A stretch of 15,915 nt of DNA from Flavobacteriaceae bacterium (GTDB lineage Bacteria > Bacteroidota > Bacteroidia > Flavobacteriales > Weeksellaceae), in assembly GCA_031289875.1 (NCBI GenBank), contig JAITOO010000172.1, forward strand, positions 1-15,915, given 5' to 3'. The notes under the pieces were generated by a model, which worked only from the letters and a program-made list of their open reading frames with translations, searched no databases and was not told the DNA's origin. The translations under genes and the position numbers were made by a program. Shown here piece by piece: positions 1 through 7,294 of this stretch (position 1 is its first letter; each line of letters opens with the position of its first letter).

Positions 1-93
1 TTAAAACCGCTACCACATTAGGTTTTAAGATTTTTTTAAAATATTTTTCCAACATTGAAGCTTCAAACGTTAACAAAAACATTAACAAAATGA

Positions 94-348
94 AGCGCAA
101 ATGAAAAAAAGAATCTTACTTCACAGATTTATGGGTATCGCCAAAAAACCGGATACACACTGACTTCACGAAAAAATCTGTCCCTTAATTGGTATGTGCA
201 ATGCAAATTTCACGACCCTTTATTTAAAGAAAAGTACCCTGATGGCTTTTCTTATCTCGAAAAAGAGGTCGATATCAATTCCAAAAAATCCTTATATTTG
301 TTTGAAAGAAAAAACAGTCATGGTACAGTATTTATTGAGAGAACCTAA
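94..348 (+). other. Protein-like open frame without a start codon, possible gene remnant
   Basis: Frame 1 is open from 94 to the TAA at 346-348 and reads like real protein, for example NWYVQCKFHDPLFKEKYPDG followed by FSYLEKEVDINSKKSLYLFE. It has no ATG; the only plausible start is a GTG at 196. Frame 3 is open from the window edge (base 3) to a TGA at 102-104 and ends NKMKRK. Dropping one base at 102, beside a seven-A run at 104-110, would join frame 3 to frame 1 and give an uninterrupted reading from base 3 to 348. The stretch overlaps the start of the esterase gene by 29 bases. I do not recognise the family. It may be a decayed gene end, a sequencing frameshift, or a chance open frame in AT-rich DNA. 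Confidence 0.25.
293..300 (+). promoter_or_regulatory. Bacteroidota -7 promoter box (TATATTTG) for the esterase-bshA pair
   Basis: TATATTTG matches the Bacteroidota consensus TAnnTTTG exactly. Transcription would begin near 306-308, leaving a leader of about a dozen A-rich bases before the ATG at 320. No convincing -33 TTTG box sits about 19 bases upstream. If the box is real, it excludes the upstream in-frame ATG at 194 as the translation start. Confidence 0.45.
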
Positions 349-949
349 GTCTGCCGTAGAAAAACCCGCACTGATACTGCTTCTGCATGGTTACGGAAGC
401 AATGAACAGGATTTGTTCAGCTTTGCAGACGAACTTCCCGACGACGCCTATATCATCAGCCTGAGAGCGGTACGCAACCATCCTACGGGCGGTTTTGCAT
501 GGTATGATTTGAACTTTTCCAAAGGTGCAAGAATGCAGGACATAAATCAGGCAGTAGAAGCGCAACACATTATCCTTCAATTTATTGAACAAATCAAAAG
601 CCAATATTTCTTTGACGAAAAAGAAGTTTCTTTGGTCGGATTCAGTCAGGGTGCAATTCTCTCGTTTTCGCTTGCGCTGCACCACCCGCAGAAATTCAAA
701 AAAGTGTTGTGCCTGAGCGGTTACCCCGACCCCGAACTGCTGAAAGATGTCAATATGGGTGCAGATTTTTCCTGTCTGGAATTTTTCTTCTCTCATGGCA
801 AAGAAGACCCCGTCATTCCTATCGAGTGGTCGCGGCAGTTCAAAGCTGTTTGTGAAGAGCTTGACATAGATTACGAGTACCACGAATACGACGAAGGACA
901 TGGCATCAATGCAGAAAATTATTACGATTTACTAAACTTTTTAAACTAA
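320..949 (+). CDS. Alpha/beta-hydrolase, phospholipase/carboxylesterase family
   Basis: A 209-residue cytoplasmic serine hydrolase of the phospholipase/carboxylesterase (acyl-protein thioesterase-like) family, expected to cleave carboxylic or thioester bonds; its substrate cannot be read from sequence. The oxyanion-loop motif LLLHGYGSN lies around residues 20-28. The nucleophile elbow GFSQG has Ser109, the acid is Asp163 in HGKEDPVIP, and the base is His194 in DEGHG, so the triad is complete. No signal peptide is visible. The frame stays open back to an ATG at 194, but those 42 codons do not resemble the family N-terminus and would lie upstream of the TATATTTG box, so I start at 320, where VQYLLREP begins as expected. 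The gene ends four bases before bshA, implying one transcript and perhaps a role near bacillithiol metabolism; that role is inference only. Confidence 0.85.
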   Translation: MVQYLLREPKSAVEKPALILLLHGYGSNEQDLFSFADELPDDAYIISLRAVRNHPTGGFAWYDLNFSKGARMQDINQAVEAQHIILQFIEQIKSQYFFDEKEVSLVGFSQGAILSFSLALHHPQKFKKVLCLSGYPDPELLKDVNMGADFSCLEFFFSHGKEDPVIPIEWSRQFKAVCEELDIDYEYHEYDEGHGINAENYYDLLNFLN

Positions 950-953
950 TAAA

Positions 954-2078
954 ATGAAAATAGGAATAGTCTGTTACCCGACCTACGGCGGAAGCGGAAT
1001 CGTGGCGACGCAACTCGGCATGGCAATGGCGGAAAAAGGCAACGAAACGCATTTTATCAGTTACAGCCTGCCCGCCAAGTTGGACATCACCCTGCCCAAC
1101 ATATACTTTCATCAGGTCAGCGTGAAACCGTATCCGCTGTTTGAATATCAACCGTTTTCATTGGCATTATCCACTATAATTGTGAACATTACGGAAACCT
1201 ACGGCTTGGATTTGCTCCACGTTCATTATGCCATTCCTCATGCTTATGCAGCGTATTTTGCCAAGCAGATTTTGCTGGAAAAAGGTATCAAACTGCCTGT
1301 GATAACGACTTTGCACGGCACAGACATCACGCTGGTCGGCGGACACCCGATTTACAAATCGGCGGTGGAGTTTTCCATTAATCATTCGGATTACATCACG
1401 ACGGTTTCTCAAAGTCTGAAACGAGAAACTTACGAAGTTTTTGACATTAAAAAAGAAATTGAAATCATTCCAAATTTTATTGATAATGACCACATTACAA
1501 AAATAAAACCTTGTTCCAGACAAAATTTTGCCAACGATGACGAAAAAATCCTCATTCACGTTTCCAACCTTCGGAAAATAAAACGCATAGAAGATGTAAT
1601 GTCAATTTTCAATCTCGTACAGCAAAAAATCAAAGCAAAACTGATAATCGTGGGCGAAGGACCCGAAACTGAAACCATCGAACATTTGACCGCTGAATAT
1701 CATTTGGAGGAAAAAGTCAAGACTTTCGGTCATGTAGATGATGTTCAAGCAGTTCTGAGCGTTGCCGATTTGTTTTTGCTTCCATCGGAACAGGAAAGTT
1801 TCGGGCTGGCGGCATTAGAAGCAATGGCGTGCAGCGTGCCTGTGATTTCGAGCAACGCAGGCGGAATCACGGAAGTAAACCGCAATGGATTTTCGGGTTT
1901 TGTATCGCTTGTCGGCGATGTGGCTTCCATGTCGGAAAATGCGCTCGCACTTCTGACCGACGACGAACTGCTGGCACAATTCAAGCGGCAGGCAAAAGAA
2001 GAGGCTCGGGTCTTCGACAAGAAAAAAATCCTTCCTCTATACAAAATGCTGTATGACAGAGCTTTGCTAAGAAAGTAG
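954..2078 (+). CDS. bshA: N-acetyl-alpha-D-glucosaminyl L-malate synthase BshA
   Basis: A 374-residue retaining GT4 glycosyltransferase catalysing the first step of bacillithiol synthesis: transfer of GlcNAc from UDP-GlcNAc to L-malate. The N-terminal Rossmann domain opens MKIGIVCYPTYGGSG with the glycine-rich loop at residues 12-15. HVHYAIPHA (89-97) and TTLHGTDITLVGG (118-130) are characteristic of BshA. The C-terminal domain carries NLRKIKR (205-211), IVGEGPE (232-238) and the EX7E motif, Glu281 to Glu289, that contacts the sugar nucleotide. The length is normal for the family. The start ATG lies four bases after the esterase stop, so the two are probably co-transcribed from the promoter near 293. 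BshB and BshC, needed to finish the thiol, are not in this window. The identification is firm; malate as acceptor is taken from family knowledge. Confidence 0.93.
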   Translation: MKIGIVCYPTYGGSGIVATQLGMAMAEKGNETHFISYSLPAKLDITLPNIYFHQVSVKPYPLFEYQPFSLALSTIIVNITETYGLDLLHVHYAIPHAYAAYFAKQILLEKGIKLPVITTLHGTDITLVGGHPIYKSAVEFSINHSDYITTVSQSLKRETYEVFDIKKEIEIIPNFIDNDHITKIKPCSRQNFANDDEKILIHVSNLRKIKRIEDVMSIFNLVQQKIKAKLIIVGEGPETETIEHLTAEYHLEEKVKTFGHVDDVQAVLSVADLFLLPSEQESFGLAALEAMACSVPVISSNAGGITEVNRNGFSGFVSLVGDVASMSENALALLTDDELLAQFKRQAKEEARVFDKKKILPLYKMLYDRALLRK

Positions 2079-2141
2079 AGACGATAATACCGTTGTAAAT
2101 CTCTTCCAAAATTCTATAACAGTTAGATTTTCAAAACAATG

Positions 2142-2149
2142 TAATTTTG
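2142..2149 (+). promoter_or_regulatory. Candidate -7 promoter box (TAATTTTG) for the copper ATPase
   Basis: TAATTTTG fits TAnnTTTG and lies only four bases before the ATG at 2154. Initiation about 6-7 bases downstream would fall on or beside the start codon and give an almost leaderless transcript. It also overlaps a short inverted pair, CAAAA and TTTTG, at 2132-2149. There is no clear -33 box. It may be fortuitous, with the gene instead read through from bshA. Confidence 0.3.
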
Positions 2150-2153
2150 TTGT

Positions 2154-4403
2154 ATGAAAACCCATAATACAAATACAAAAGAAAGTACAGATGCTGTCAA
2201 AGGAACTTTTCCTGTACTGAACCTCAGTTGTGCTTCTTGTGCCAACAGCAGTCAAAATATTCTCAGAGAGCAGGTTGGAGTGATTTCTGCCGATGTGAAC
2301 TACGCCAATGCTTCCGCCCAAATCAAGTACATTCCTTCGCTGGTTCAGCCTGAGCAGTTGAAAGCCGCTTTGCAGTCCATCGGTTATGATTTGGTGATTG
2401 ACGAAACAGAAGAAGCACAAGATTCTCTGGAAGAATTTCAACAACAGCACTTTAATTCTCTGAAAAAGAAAACCGTTTGGGCTTTCGTTTTTTCCATTCC
2501 ATTAGTTGTCCTTGCCATGACTCCCGCTCTGATGCATCATCTGAAATACAGCAGTTTTCTCATGTGGATTTTAGCCACGCCCGTCGTCCTGATTTTCGGC
2601 AGGCAGTTTTTCATCGGAGCATGGAAACAGGCGCTGCACCGCTCTGCCAATATGGACACGCTGGTCGCCGTAAGTACGGGCGTCGCTTATTTATTCAGCA
2701 TTTTCAATCTTTTATTTGCCTCTTTCTGGAAAAATCGCGGGCTGGAAGCGCATGTCTATTTCGAGGCTTCCGCCGTTGTAATTGCTTTTGTTTTGCTCGG
2801 CAAAGTGTTGGAAAACAGAGCGAAAGGAAATACTTCTTCCGCCATCAAAAAACTTATGAAATTGCAGCCAAAAACGATAACCATAATTGAAGAGGACGGT
2901 CGGCAAGAGGAAATTCCCATCAAAAATTTGCAAAAAGGAATGACTGTTTTGGTAAAATCAGGAGAGAAAATTGCAGTGGACGGTCGCGTAGTCTCCGGCT
3001 CTTCCTTTGTGGACGAAAGCATGATAAACGGAGAACCTCTTCCTGTAAAGAAATCTGTTGATGCTTACGTGTTTGCGGGGACTATCAACCAAAAGGGAAG
3101 TTTCCGGTTCAAGGCGGAAAAAGTCGGCGGAGAGACTTTGTTGGCGCAAATCATCAAGACCGTTCAGGAAGCACAGGGAAGCAAAGCGCCCGTGCAAAAA
3201 TTAGTTGATAAAATTGCCGGAATTTTTGTTCCGACCGTTTTCGTTATCGCTTTCATAAGTTTAATTTTATGGCTCGTTTCAGGTGGAGAAAATGCTTTTG
3301 CTCACGGTTTGCAAGCGTTTATCACGGTTTTGGTCATCGCCTGCCCTTGTGCTTTGGGTTTGGCAACGCCGACGGCGGTCATGGTCGGAGTGGGGAAAGG
3401 AGCGGAACACGGCATTCTCATCAAAGATGCTGAAAGTCTGGAACTTGCAAAAAAAATCAACGCTGTATCCTTAGACAAGACAGGAACTCTGACGGAAGGG
3501 AAACCGAAAGTTTCTGATATTCTATGGTTTAACGAAAACGACAAAGACGTTTTATATAGCCTCGAAAAATCTTCAACTCACCCTTTGGCAGAAGCAGTTA
3601 CTGAAAAACTGGAAGAAAAAAAACCGCTTCTCCTTCCTGATATTCAAATTGAAAACATCGCAGGAAAAGGCATTCAGGGTTCTTATCAATCGAAAAAATA
3701 TTGGGTTGGAAATCTGTCTTTAATGACTGAAAATAATGTATCTTTCCCTGAAAAAGCCAAACGTTGGACAGACGAAAAACTGTCTCAAGCGCAAACTTTG
3801 ATTTTCTTTGCCGGAGAAAATGAACTGCTGTGCGCAATTTCCGTGTCTGATCCTGTCAAACCCACCTCTCGAGAGGCAGTGCGGCAGCTTCAAGAAATGA
3901 ATATTGACGTTTTCATGCAGACAGGAGACAACGAACAAACTGCTCGCTCGGTTGCCCAACAAACAGGAATCCGTCGTTACAAAGCGCAGGTTTTGCCTCA
4001 AAGCAAGGCGGATTTTGTGAAAGAACTTCAAAAACAGGGAAAAATCGTTGCGATGATAGGTGACGGCATCAACGACAGTTCCGCTCTGGCACAGGCAGAC
4101 GTGAGCTTCGCCATGGGACACGGCTCGGACATTGCTATGGACACTGCGAAAATCACAATCATTTCGGGCGATCTGCTCAAAGTTCCGCAAGCGGTAAAAC
4201 TTTCTGCGCAGACCGTCCGAACAATACGCCAGAATTTGTTTTGGGCGTTTATTTATAATATCATTGCTATTCCTGTGGCGACGGGAATATTGTATCCGAT
4301 TAACGGCTTTCTCCTCAATCCGATGATTGCGGGAGCAGCAATGGCATTGAGCAGTGTGAGTGTAGTGAGCAACAGTTTACTGCTGAAATGGAAGAAAATT
4401 TGA
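2154..4403 (+). CDS. copA: Copper-exporting P1B-type ATPase, CopA-like
   Basis: A 749-residue inner-membrane heavy-metal pump that exports Cu(I) using ATP. An N-terminal HMA metal-binding domain (about 17-83) carries CASC, Cys26 and Cys29. Two membrane hairpins follow (about 106-150 and 167-218), then an actuator domain whose usual TGE loop reads NGE (292-294). The membrane metal site is CPC, Cys397-Pro-Cys399. The phosphorylated residue is Asp441 in DKTGTLT, the P1B-specific HP pair is His476-Pro477, and the hinge is GDGIND (636-641). The last two helices show Tyr701-Asn702 and MALSS (730-734), the signature of Cu(I)-selective pumps. Length and domain order are typical. The ATG at 2154 is the only good start before the HMA domain. 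The gene follows bshA by 75 bases. No metal-sensing regulator is visible nearby. Silver is a likely co-substrate; a zinc or cadmium pump is unlikely given the YN/MxxSS motifs. Confidence 0.92.
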   Translation: MKTHNTNTKESTDAVKGTFPVLNLSCASCANSSQNILREQVGVISADVNYANASAQIKYIPSLVQPEQLKAALQSIGYDLVIDETEEAQDSLEEFQQQHFNSLKKKTVWAFVFSIPLVVLAMTPALMHHLKYSSFLMWILATPVVLIFGRQFFIGAWKQALHRSANMDTLVAVSTGVAYLFSIFNLLFASFWKNRGLEAHVYFEASAVVIAFVLLGKVLENRAKGNTSSAIKKLMKLQPKTITIIEEDGRQEEIPIKNLQKGMTVLVKSGEKIAVDGRVVSGSSFVDESMINGEPLPVKKSVDAYVFAGTINQKGSFRFKAEKVGGETLLAQIIKTVQEAQGSKAPVQKLVDKIAGIFVPTVFVIAFISLILWLVSGGENAFAHGLQAFITVLVIACPCALGLATPTAVMVGVGKGAEHGILIKDAESLELAKKINAVSLDKTGTLTEGKPKVSDILWFNENDKDVLYSLEKSSTHPLAEAVTEKLEEKKPLLLPDIQIENIAGKGIQGSYQSKKYWVGNLSLMTENNVSFPEKAKRWTDEKLSQAQTLIFFAGENELLCAISVSDPVKPTSREAVRQLQEMNIDVFMQTGDNEQTARSVAQQTGIRRYKAQVLPQSKADFVKELQKQGKIVAMIGDGINDSSALAQADVSFAMGHGSDIAMDTAKITIISGDLLKVPQAVKLSAQTVRTIRQNLFWAFIYNIIAIPVATGILYPINGFLLNPMIAGAAMALSSVSVVSNSLLLKWKKI

Positions 4404-4503
4404 TTTCTTGCAAACGCTTTTTCCATATTTTAGAATCAGCAAAAAAAGAAATTATTTGGACATCTCAATAAATATTCATTCCAAATTATTCAATACTTTT
4501 TAG

Positions 4504-4511
4504 TATTTTTG
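4504..4511 (+). promoter_or_regulatory. Bacteroidota -7 promoter box (TATTTTTG) for HMG-CoA synthase
   Basis: TATTTTTG matches TAnnTTTG exactly and lies 23 bases before the ATG at 4535, predicting a leader of about 17 bases. The 131-base spacer after copA is AT-rich. I see no terminator hairpin and no matching -33 TTTG in it. Confidence 0.5.
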
Positions 4512-4534
4512 TCCACTACAAATTCTTATTTCAA

Positions 4535-5905
4535 ATGACAAAAGAACATTTAAAAGTCGGCATTGATGCCATGTCTTTCGATATTCCGAAGATATATCTG
4601 CCTATCAAGGATTTGGCTGTTGCCAGAAATATCGAGCCCGCCAAACTCGAAAAAGGTTTAGGCTTGCTCCGCATGGCTTTTCCCGACGTACATCAAGACG
4701 TGGTCGTTTTTGCCGCCAATGCGCTGCTCAAGCTCATTCAGCAAGAAAACCTTTCGCCCAAAGACATCAACCGCATTTATGTCGCCACCGAAAGCGGCGT
4801 GGATTCGTCCAAGCCCATAGGCTCTTATTTGCTTTCCATTCTGGAAGATAAGTTCGGCGACGGCTCTTTCGAACATTGCGATACGGCGGACATGACTTTC
4901 GCCTGCATTGGAGGCGTGGACGCACTGCACAACTCTCTGGACTTTGTCCGCGTTAATCCCGACAAGAAAGCGATTGTAATCAGCACAGATTTAGCTAAAT
5001 ACGATTTATATTCAACGGGAGAATATACGCAGGGAGCAGGCGCAATAGCCATGTTGCTCTCTGTAAATCCGAGAATTATAACAATTGACAACCATATCGG
5101 CGTAAGCGCAAAAGGCGTATTTGATTTTTTCAAACCCAAACGGACTTTGACTAAAAAAGAAGTTACGGGACAAGACGGAAACCCTGATTGGTTCGGCGTT
5201 TTAGAAGATGAAATCAGTCTTGCCAAAGACCAGCCCGTTTTTGACGGTCAATATTCCAATACCTGTTACCAAGACCGTACTCGGGGTGCGTATTTCGACC
5301 TGAAAAATATTTTAGGCGAACAGGAAACTCTGTACAAAAATTGGACGAACATCATAGTGCATCTGCCCTATTCTTTTCAAGGAAGACGCATGTTTTCAGA
5401 GATTTATGCTTTGGATTCCGAACTGAAAAACACGCTTCCAAACGACCCTCAAAAATATGCAGAAAGAATTAAAGAAATCAGTAAATCAGACGATTACAAA
5501 ACTTTTGCAGCAGAAAAATTTGCTCCCGCCGAAGCAGCTTCTTCTGACATTGGAAACATGTACAGCGGCTCAATTTTCATGGGGCTGCTCTCTACGCTGT
5601 ATTTTCATCATGCGGAAAATAACGAAATCAAAGGCGGAAAATTCGGTTTTTTAGCGTATGGAAGCGGTGCAAAATCCAAAGCTTTCGAGGGCTTAATTGA
5701 AGGCGAATGGAAATCTCAAATTGCTAAAACACAACTTTTTGAAATCATGGAACAGGCAAAGCCCATCGAGATGGAAACCTACCATGCGCTCCATAAAAAG
5801 GAACTGAAAACGCCAGTCATTGCTCCGAAAAACGAATACGTTTTGGAACGGATTGAGAAGGAAAATCCCGTCTTAGTCGGCGCAAGATATTATAAATGGT
5901 TGTAA
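4535..5905 (+). CDS. Hydroxymethylglutaryl-CoA synthase
   Basis: A 456-residue thiolase-fold enzyme that condenses acetyl-CoA with acetoacetyl-CoA to HMG-CoA, the entry step of the mevalonate route to isoprenoids. The general-base glutamate is Glu86 in ATESGVDSSK. The acyl-accepting cysteine is Cys124 in MTFACIGGVDAL, and the histidine is His276 in VHLPYSFQGR. The C-terminal GSGAKS motif (376-381) matches the family. All three catalytic residues are present and the length suits the bacterial/eukaryotic HMGCS family. The gene stands alone with its own promoter, and no HMG-CoA reductase or mevalonate kinase lies beside it. It converges on rodA across 150 bases. Homologues also serve in beta-branching of polyketides or in isovaleryl-CoA formation, but no polyketide genes are in view, so central isoprenoid metabolism is the simplest reading. 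I leave the symbol blank because mvaS/hmgS depends on that role. Confidence 0.9.
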   Translation: MTKEHLKVGIDAMSFDIPKIYLPIKDLAVARNIEPAKLEKGLGLLRMAFPDVHQDVVVFAANALLKLIQQENLSPKDINRIYVATESGVDSSKPIGSYLLSILEDKFGDGSFEHCDTADMTFACIGGVDALHNSLDFVRVNPDKKAIVISTDLAKYDLYSTGEYTQGAGAIAMLLSVNPRIITIDNHIGVSAKGVFDFFKPKRTLTKKEVTGQDGNPDWFGVLEDEISLAKDQPVFDGQYSNTCYQDRTRGAYFDLKNILGEQETLYKNWTNIIVHLPYSFQGRRMFSEIYALDSELKNTLPNDPQKYAERIKEISKSDDYKTFAAEKFAPAEAASSDIGNMYSGSIFMGLLSTLYFHHAENNEIKGGKFGFLAYGSGAKSKAFEGLIEGEWKSQIAKTQLFEIMEQAKPIEMETYHALHKKELKTPVIAPKNEYVLERIEKENPVLVGARYYKWL

Positions 5906-6055
5906 ACTAATAAATTATAAGCAGAGTTAATAAAAACAGCTATTGTTATTTGGTATTGCAGTTTTTAACATGGTTTTCATTCTTTATCATAAAAAACTAT
6001 GTATAGAGAAATTTTATGCCTTTGTGGTAAATTGAAAAACCAACAATACTAATGA
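5906..6055. other. Convergent intergenic spacer, no feature seen
   Basis: These 150 AT-rich bases separate the converging ends of HMG-CoA synthase and rodA. I found no GC-rich hairpin followed by a T run on either strand and no credible small gene, so how either transcript ends here is not evident. Confidence 0.5.
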
Positions 6056-7291
6056 TTAAAGCAAACTGTTCTTGTCCGCATAATTCAAACGGAGAAATAT
6101 CAGCGTGAAGAGAGAGAAAGCCAGCAGGGAACTGCCTCCGTAACTGAAAAATGGAAGCGGTATGCCGACTGTTGGAAAAAGTCCCGTTACCATACCTATA
6201 TTAATCAAAAAATGCATTAACAGCACAGAGGCAAGCGTATAACCAAATACCCGCGAAAAAGTACTTTTCTGTGTCTCAGCGAGATAATAAATTCTTCCTA
6301 TGAACAGCGCATAACAAATCAACAATACCGCACTTCCGACAAAGCCCCACTCCTCTCCTACCGTGCAGAAAATAAAGTCCGTACGCTGTTCCGGAACAAA
6401 ACCGCCTGCGGTTACGCTCCCCTCCTTGTAGCCTTTGCCCCAAAATCCGCCTGAACCGATTGCCGTTTTGGAATACAGCAAGTTATAACCGATTCCGTCG
6501 CGGTACTCTTTTTTCTGCTCGCCCTCGAACAAGACCATGATTCGGTCTCTCTGATGTCTCGGAAGTTTGTCGAAAACAAAAGGCGAGGCAAAACTCACCG
6601 CCCCTGAAATTCCTATGAAAAAAGCGACGAGAAACAGGTTTGACAGGCGTTTTAATGGAAATCTTTTTCTGAAAACAATCAATAAAACCACTACCATTCC
6701 GCTTAAACCGGCAAGAATCATCTGCGGAGAAATCCTTATCGAAAACAGGAATATCGCCGCAAAATAGAATCCGACAATAAACAACCATCCCGACAAACCT
6801 TCGCGGTACAATGCAACGAAAAATGCAATGAAAACCAGCACCGACCCTACATCCGGTTGTAAAAGAATCAGAACAATCGGAACGAAAATGATGAGCATGG
6901 ACATCATCACCGACTGGGAATTTTTGATATTAAAACTCGGTGTAGCGACATAGTTTGCGAGCATCATTGCCGTTAAAATTTTGGAAAATTCGACAGGCTG
7001 TAAACTGACGGGACCCAGTTTGTACCACGCTTTTGCACCGTTTACCACGCTTCCGAAAGGAAGCAGCCCCGCCAATAAAATCAATCCGAAAAGGTAAAAA
7101 AGTCCGGAAAAATTCTCAAAGAATTTGGGTCTGACCATAAAAGTGGAAAAGCCTAAGACTAAGGAAATTCCGAACCAAAAAAACTGTTTCATGCCGATTC
7201 CCTTATCAACACTGTACACGTTGGCAATGCCGAACAGTGCAATCAGCAGGTACAAAAACAACATCAATCCGTCTATTCCTCTCAGTTTCAT
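6056..7291 (-). CDS. rodA: Rod-shape SEDS peptidoglycan glycosyltransferase RodA
   Basis: A 411-residue multi-pass inner-membrane protein of the SEDS family, which polymerises lipid II into glycan strands for lateral-wall growth together with PBP2. About ten hydrophobic helices span the protein. Family motifs are QPDVGS (145-150), the extracellular-loop stretch GGFWGKGYKEGS (281-292), and FVPEQRTDFIF (298-308). Asp305 in that last stretch aligns with the essential aspartate of RodA and FtsW. GLFPTVGIPLPFFSYGGSS (370-388) is the C-terminal SEDS signature. Assignment as RodA rather than FtsW follows from its place at the end of the mre-PBP2 cluster. Its ATG lies three bases after the PBP2 stop, so the pair is co-translated. 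The length is normal and nothing appears broken. Confidence 0.94.
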   Translation of the reverse strand: MKLRGIDGLMLFLYLLIALFGIANVYSVDKGIGMKQFFWFGISLVLGFSTFMVRPKFFENFSGLFYLFGLILLAGLLPFGSVVNGAKAWYKLGPVSLQPVEFSKILTAMMLANYVATPSFNIKNSQSVMMSMLIIFVPIVLILLQPDVGSVLVFIAFFVALYREGLSGWLFIVGFYFAAIFLFSIRISPQMILAGLSGMVVVLLIVFRKRFPLKRLSNLFLVAFFIGISGAVSFASPFVFDKLPRHQRDRIMVLFEGEQKKEYRDGIGYNLLYSKTAIGSGGFWGKGYKEGSVTAGGFVPEQRTDFIFCTVGEEWGFVGSAVLLICYALFIGRIYYLAETQKSTFSRVFGYTLASVLLMHFLINIGMVTGLFPTVGIPLPFFSYGGSSLLAFSLFTLIFLRLNYADKNSLL

Positions 7292-7294
7292 GGT

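Noticed and set aside
101..163. Short 20-codon peptide starting MKKRILLHRF
   Set aside because: Too short, with no promoter or homology; it overlaps the frame-1 stretch, which looks more protein-like.
2084..2105. AGAGA/TCTCT pair after bshA as a terminator
   Set aside because: Only five pairs with a very long loop and no T run after it.
3720..4190. Minus-strand open frame (156 codons) within copA
   Set aside because: Antisense to the P and hinge domains of the ATPase, with no promoter box or recognisable motif; a shadow frame.
4404..4534. Riboswitch, operator or terminator between copA and HMG-CoA synthase
   Set aside because: Apart from the TATTTTTG box I found no stable stem, T-tailed hairpin or known aptamer pattern.
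6056..7291. Assignment of the SEDS protein as FtsW
   Set aside because: FtsW normally lies in the division/cell-wall cluster with murG; position directly after PBP2 in the mre operon indicates RodA.
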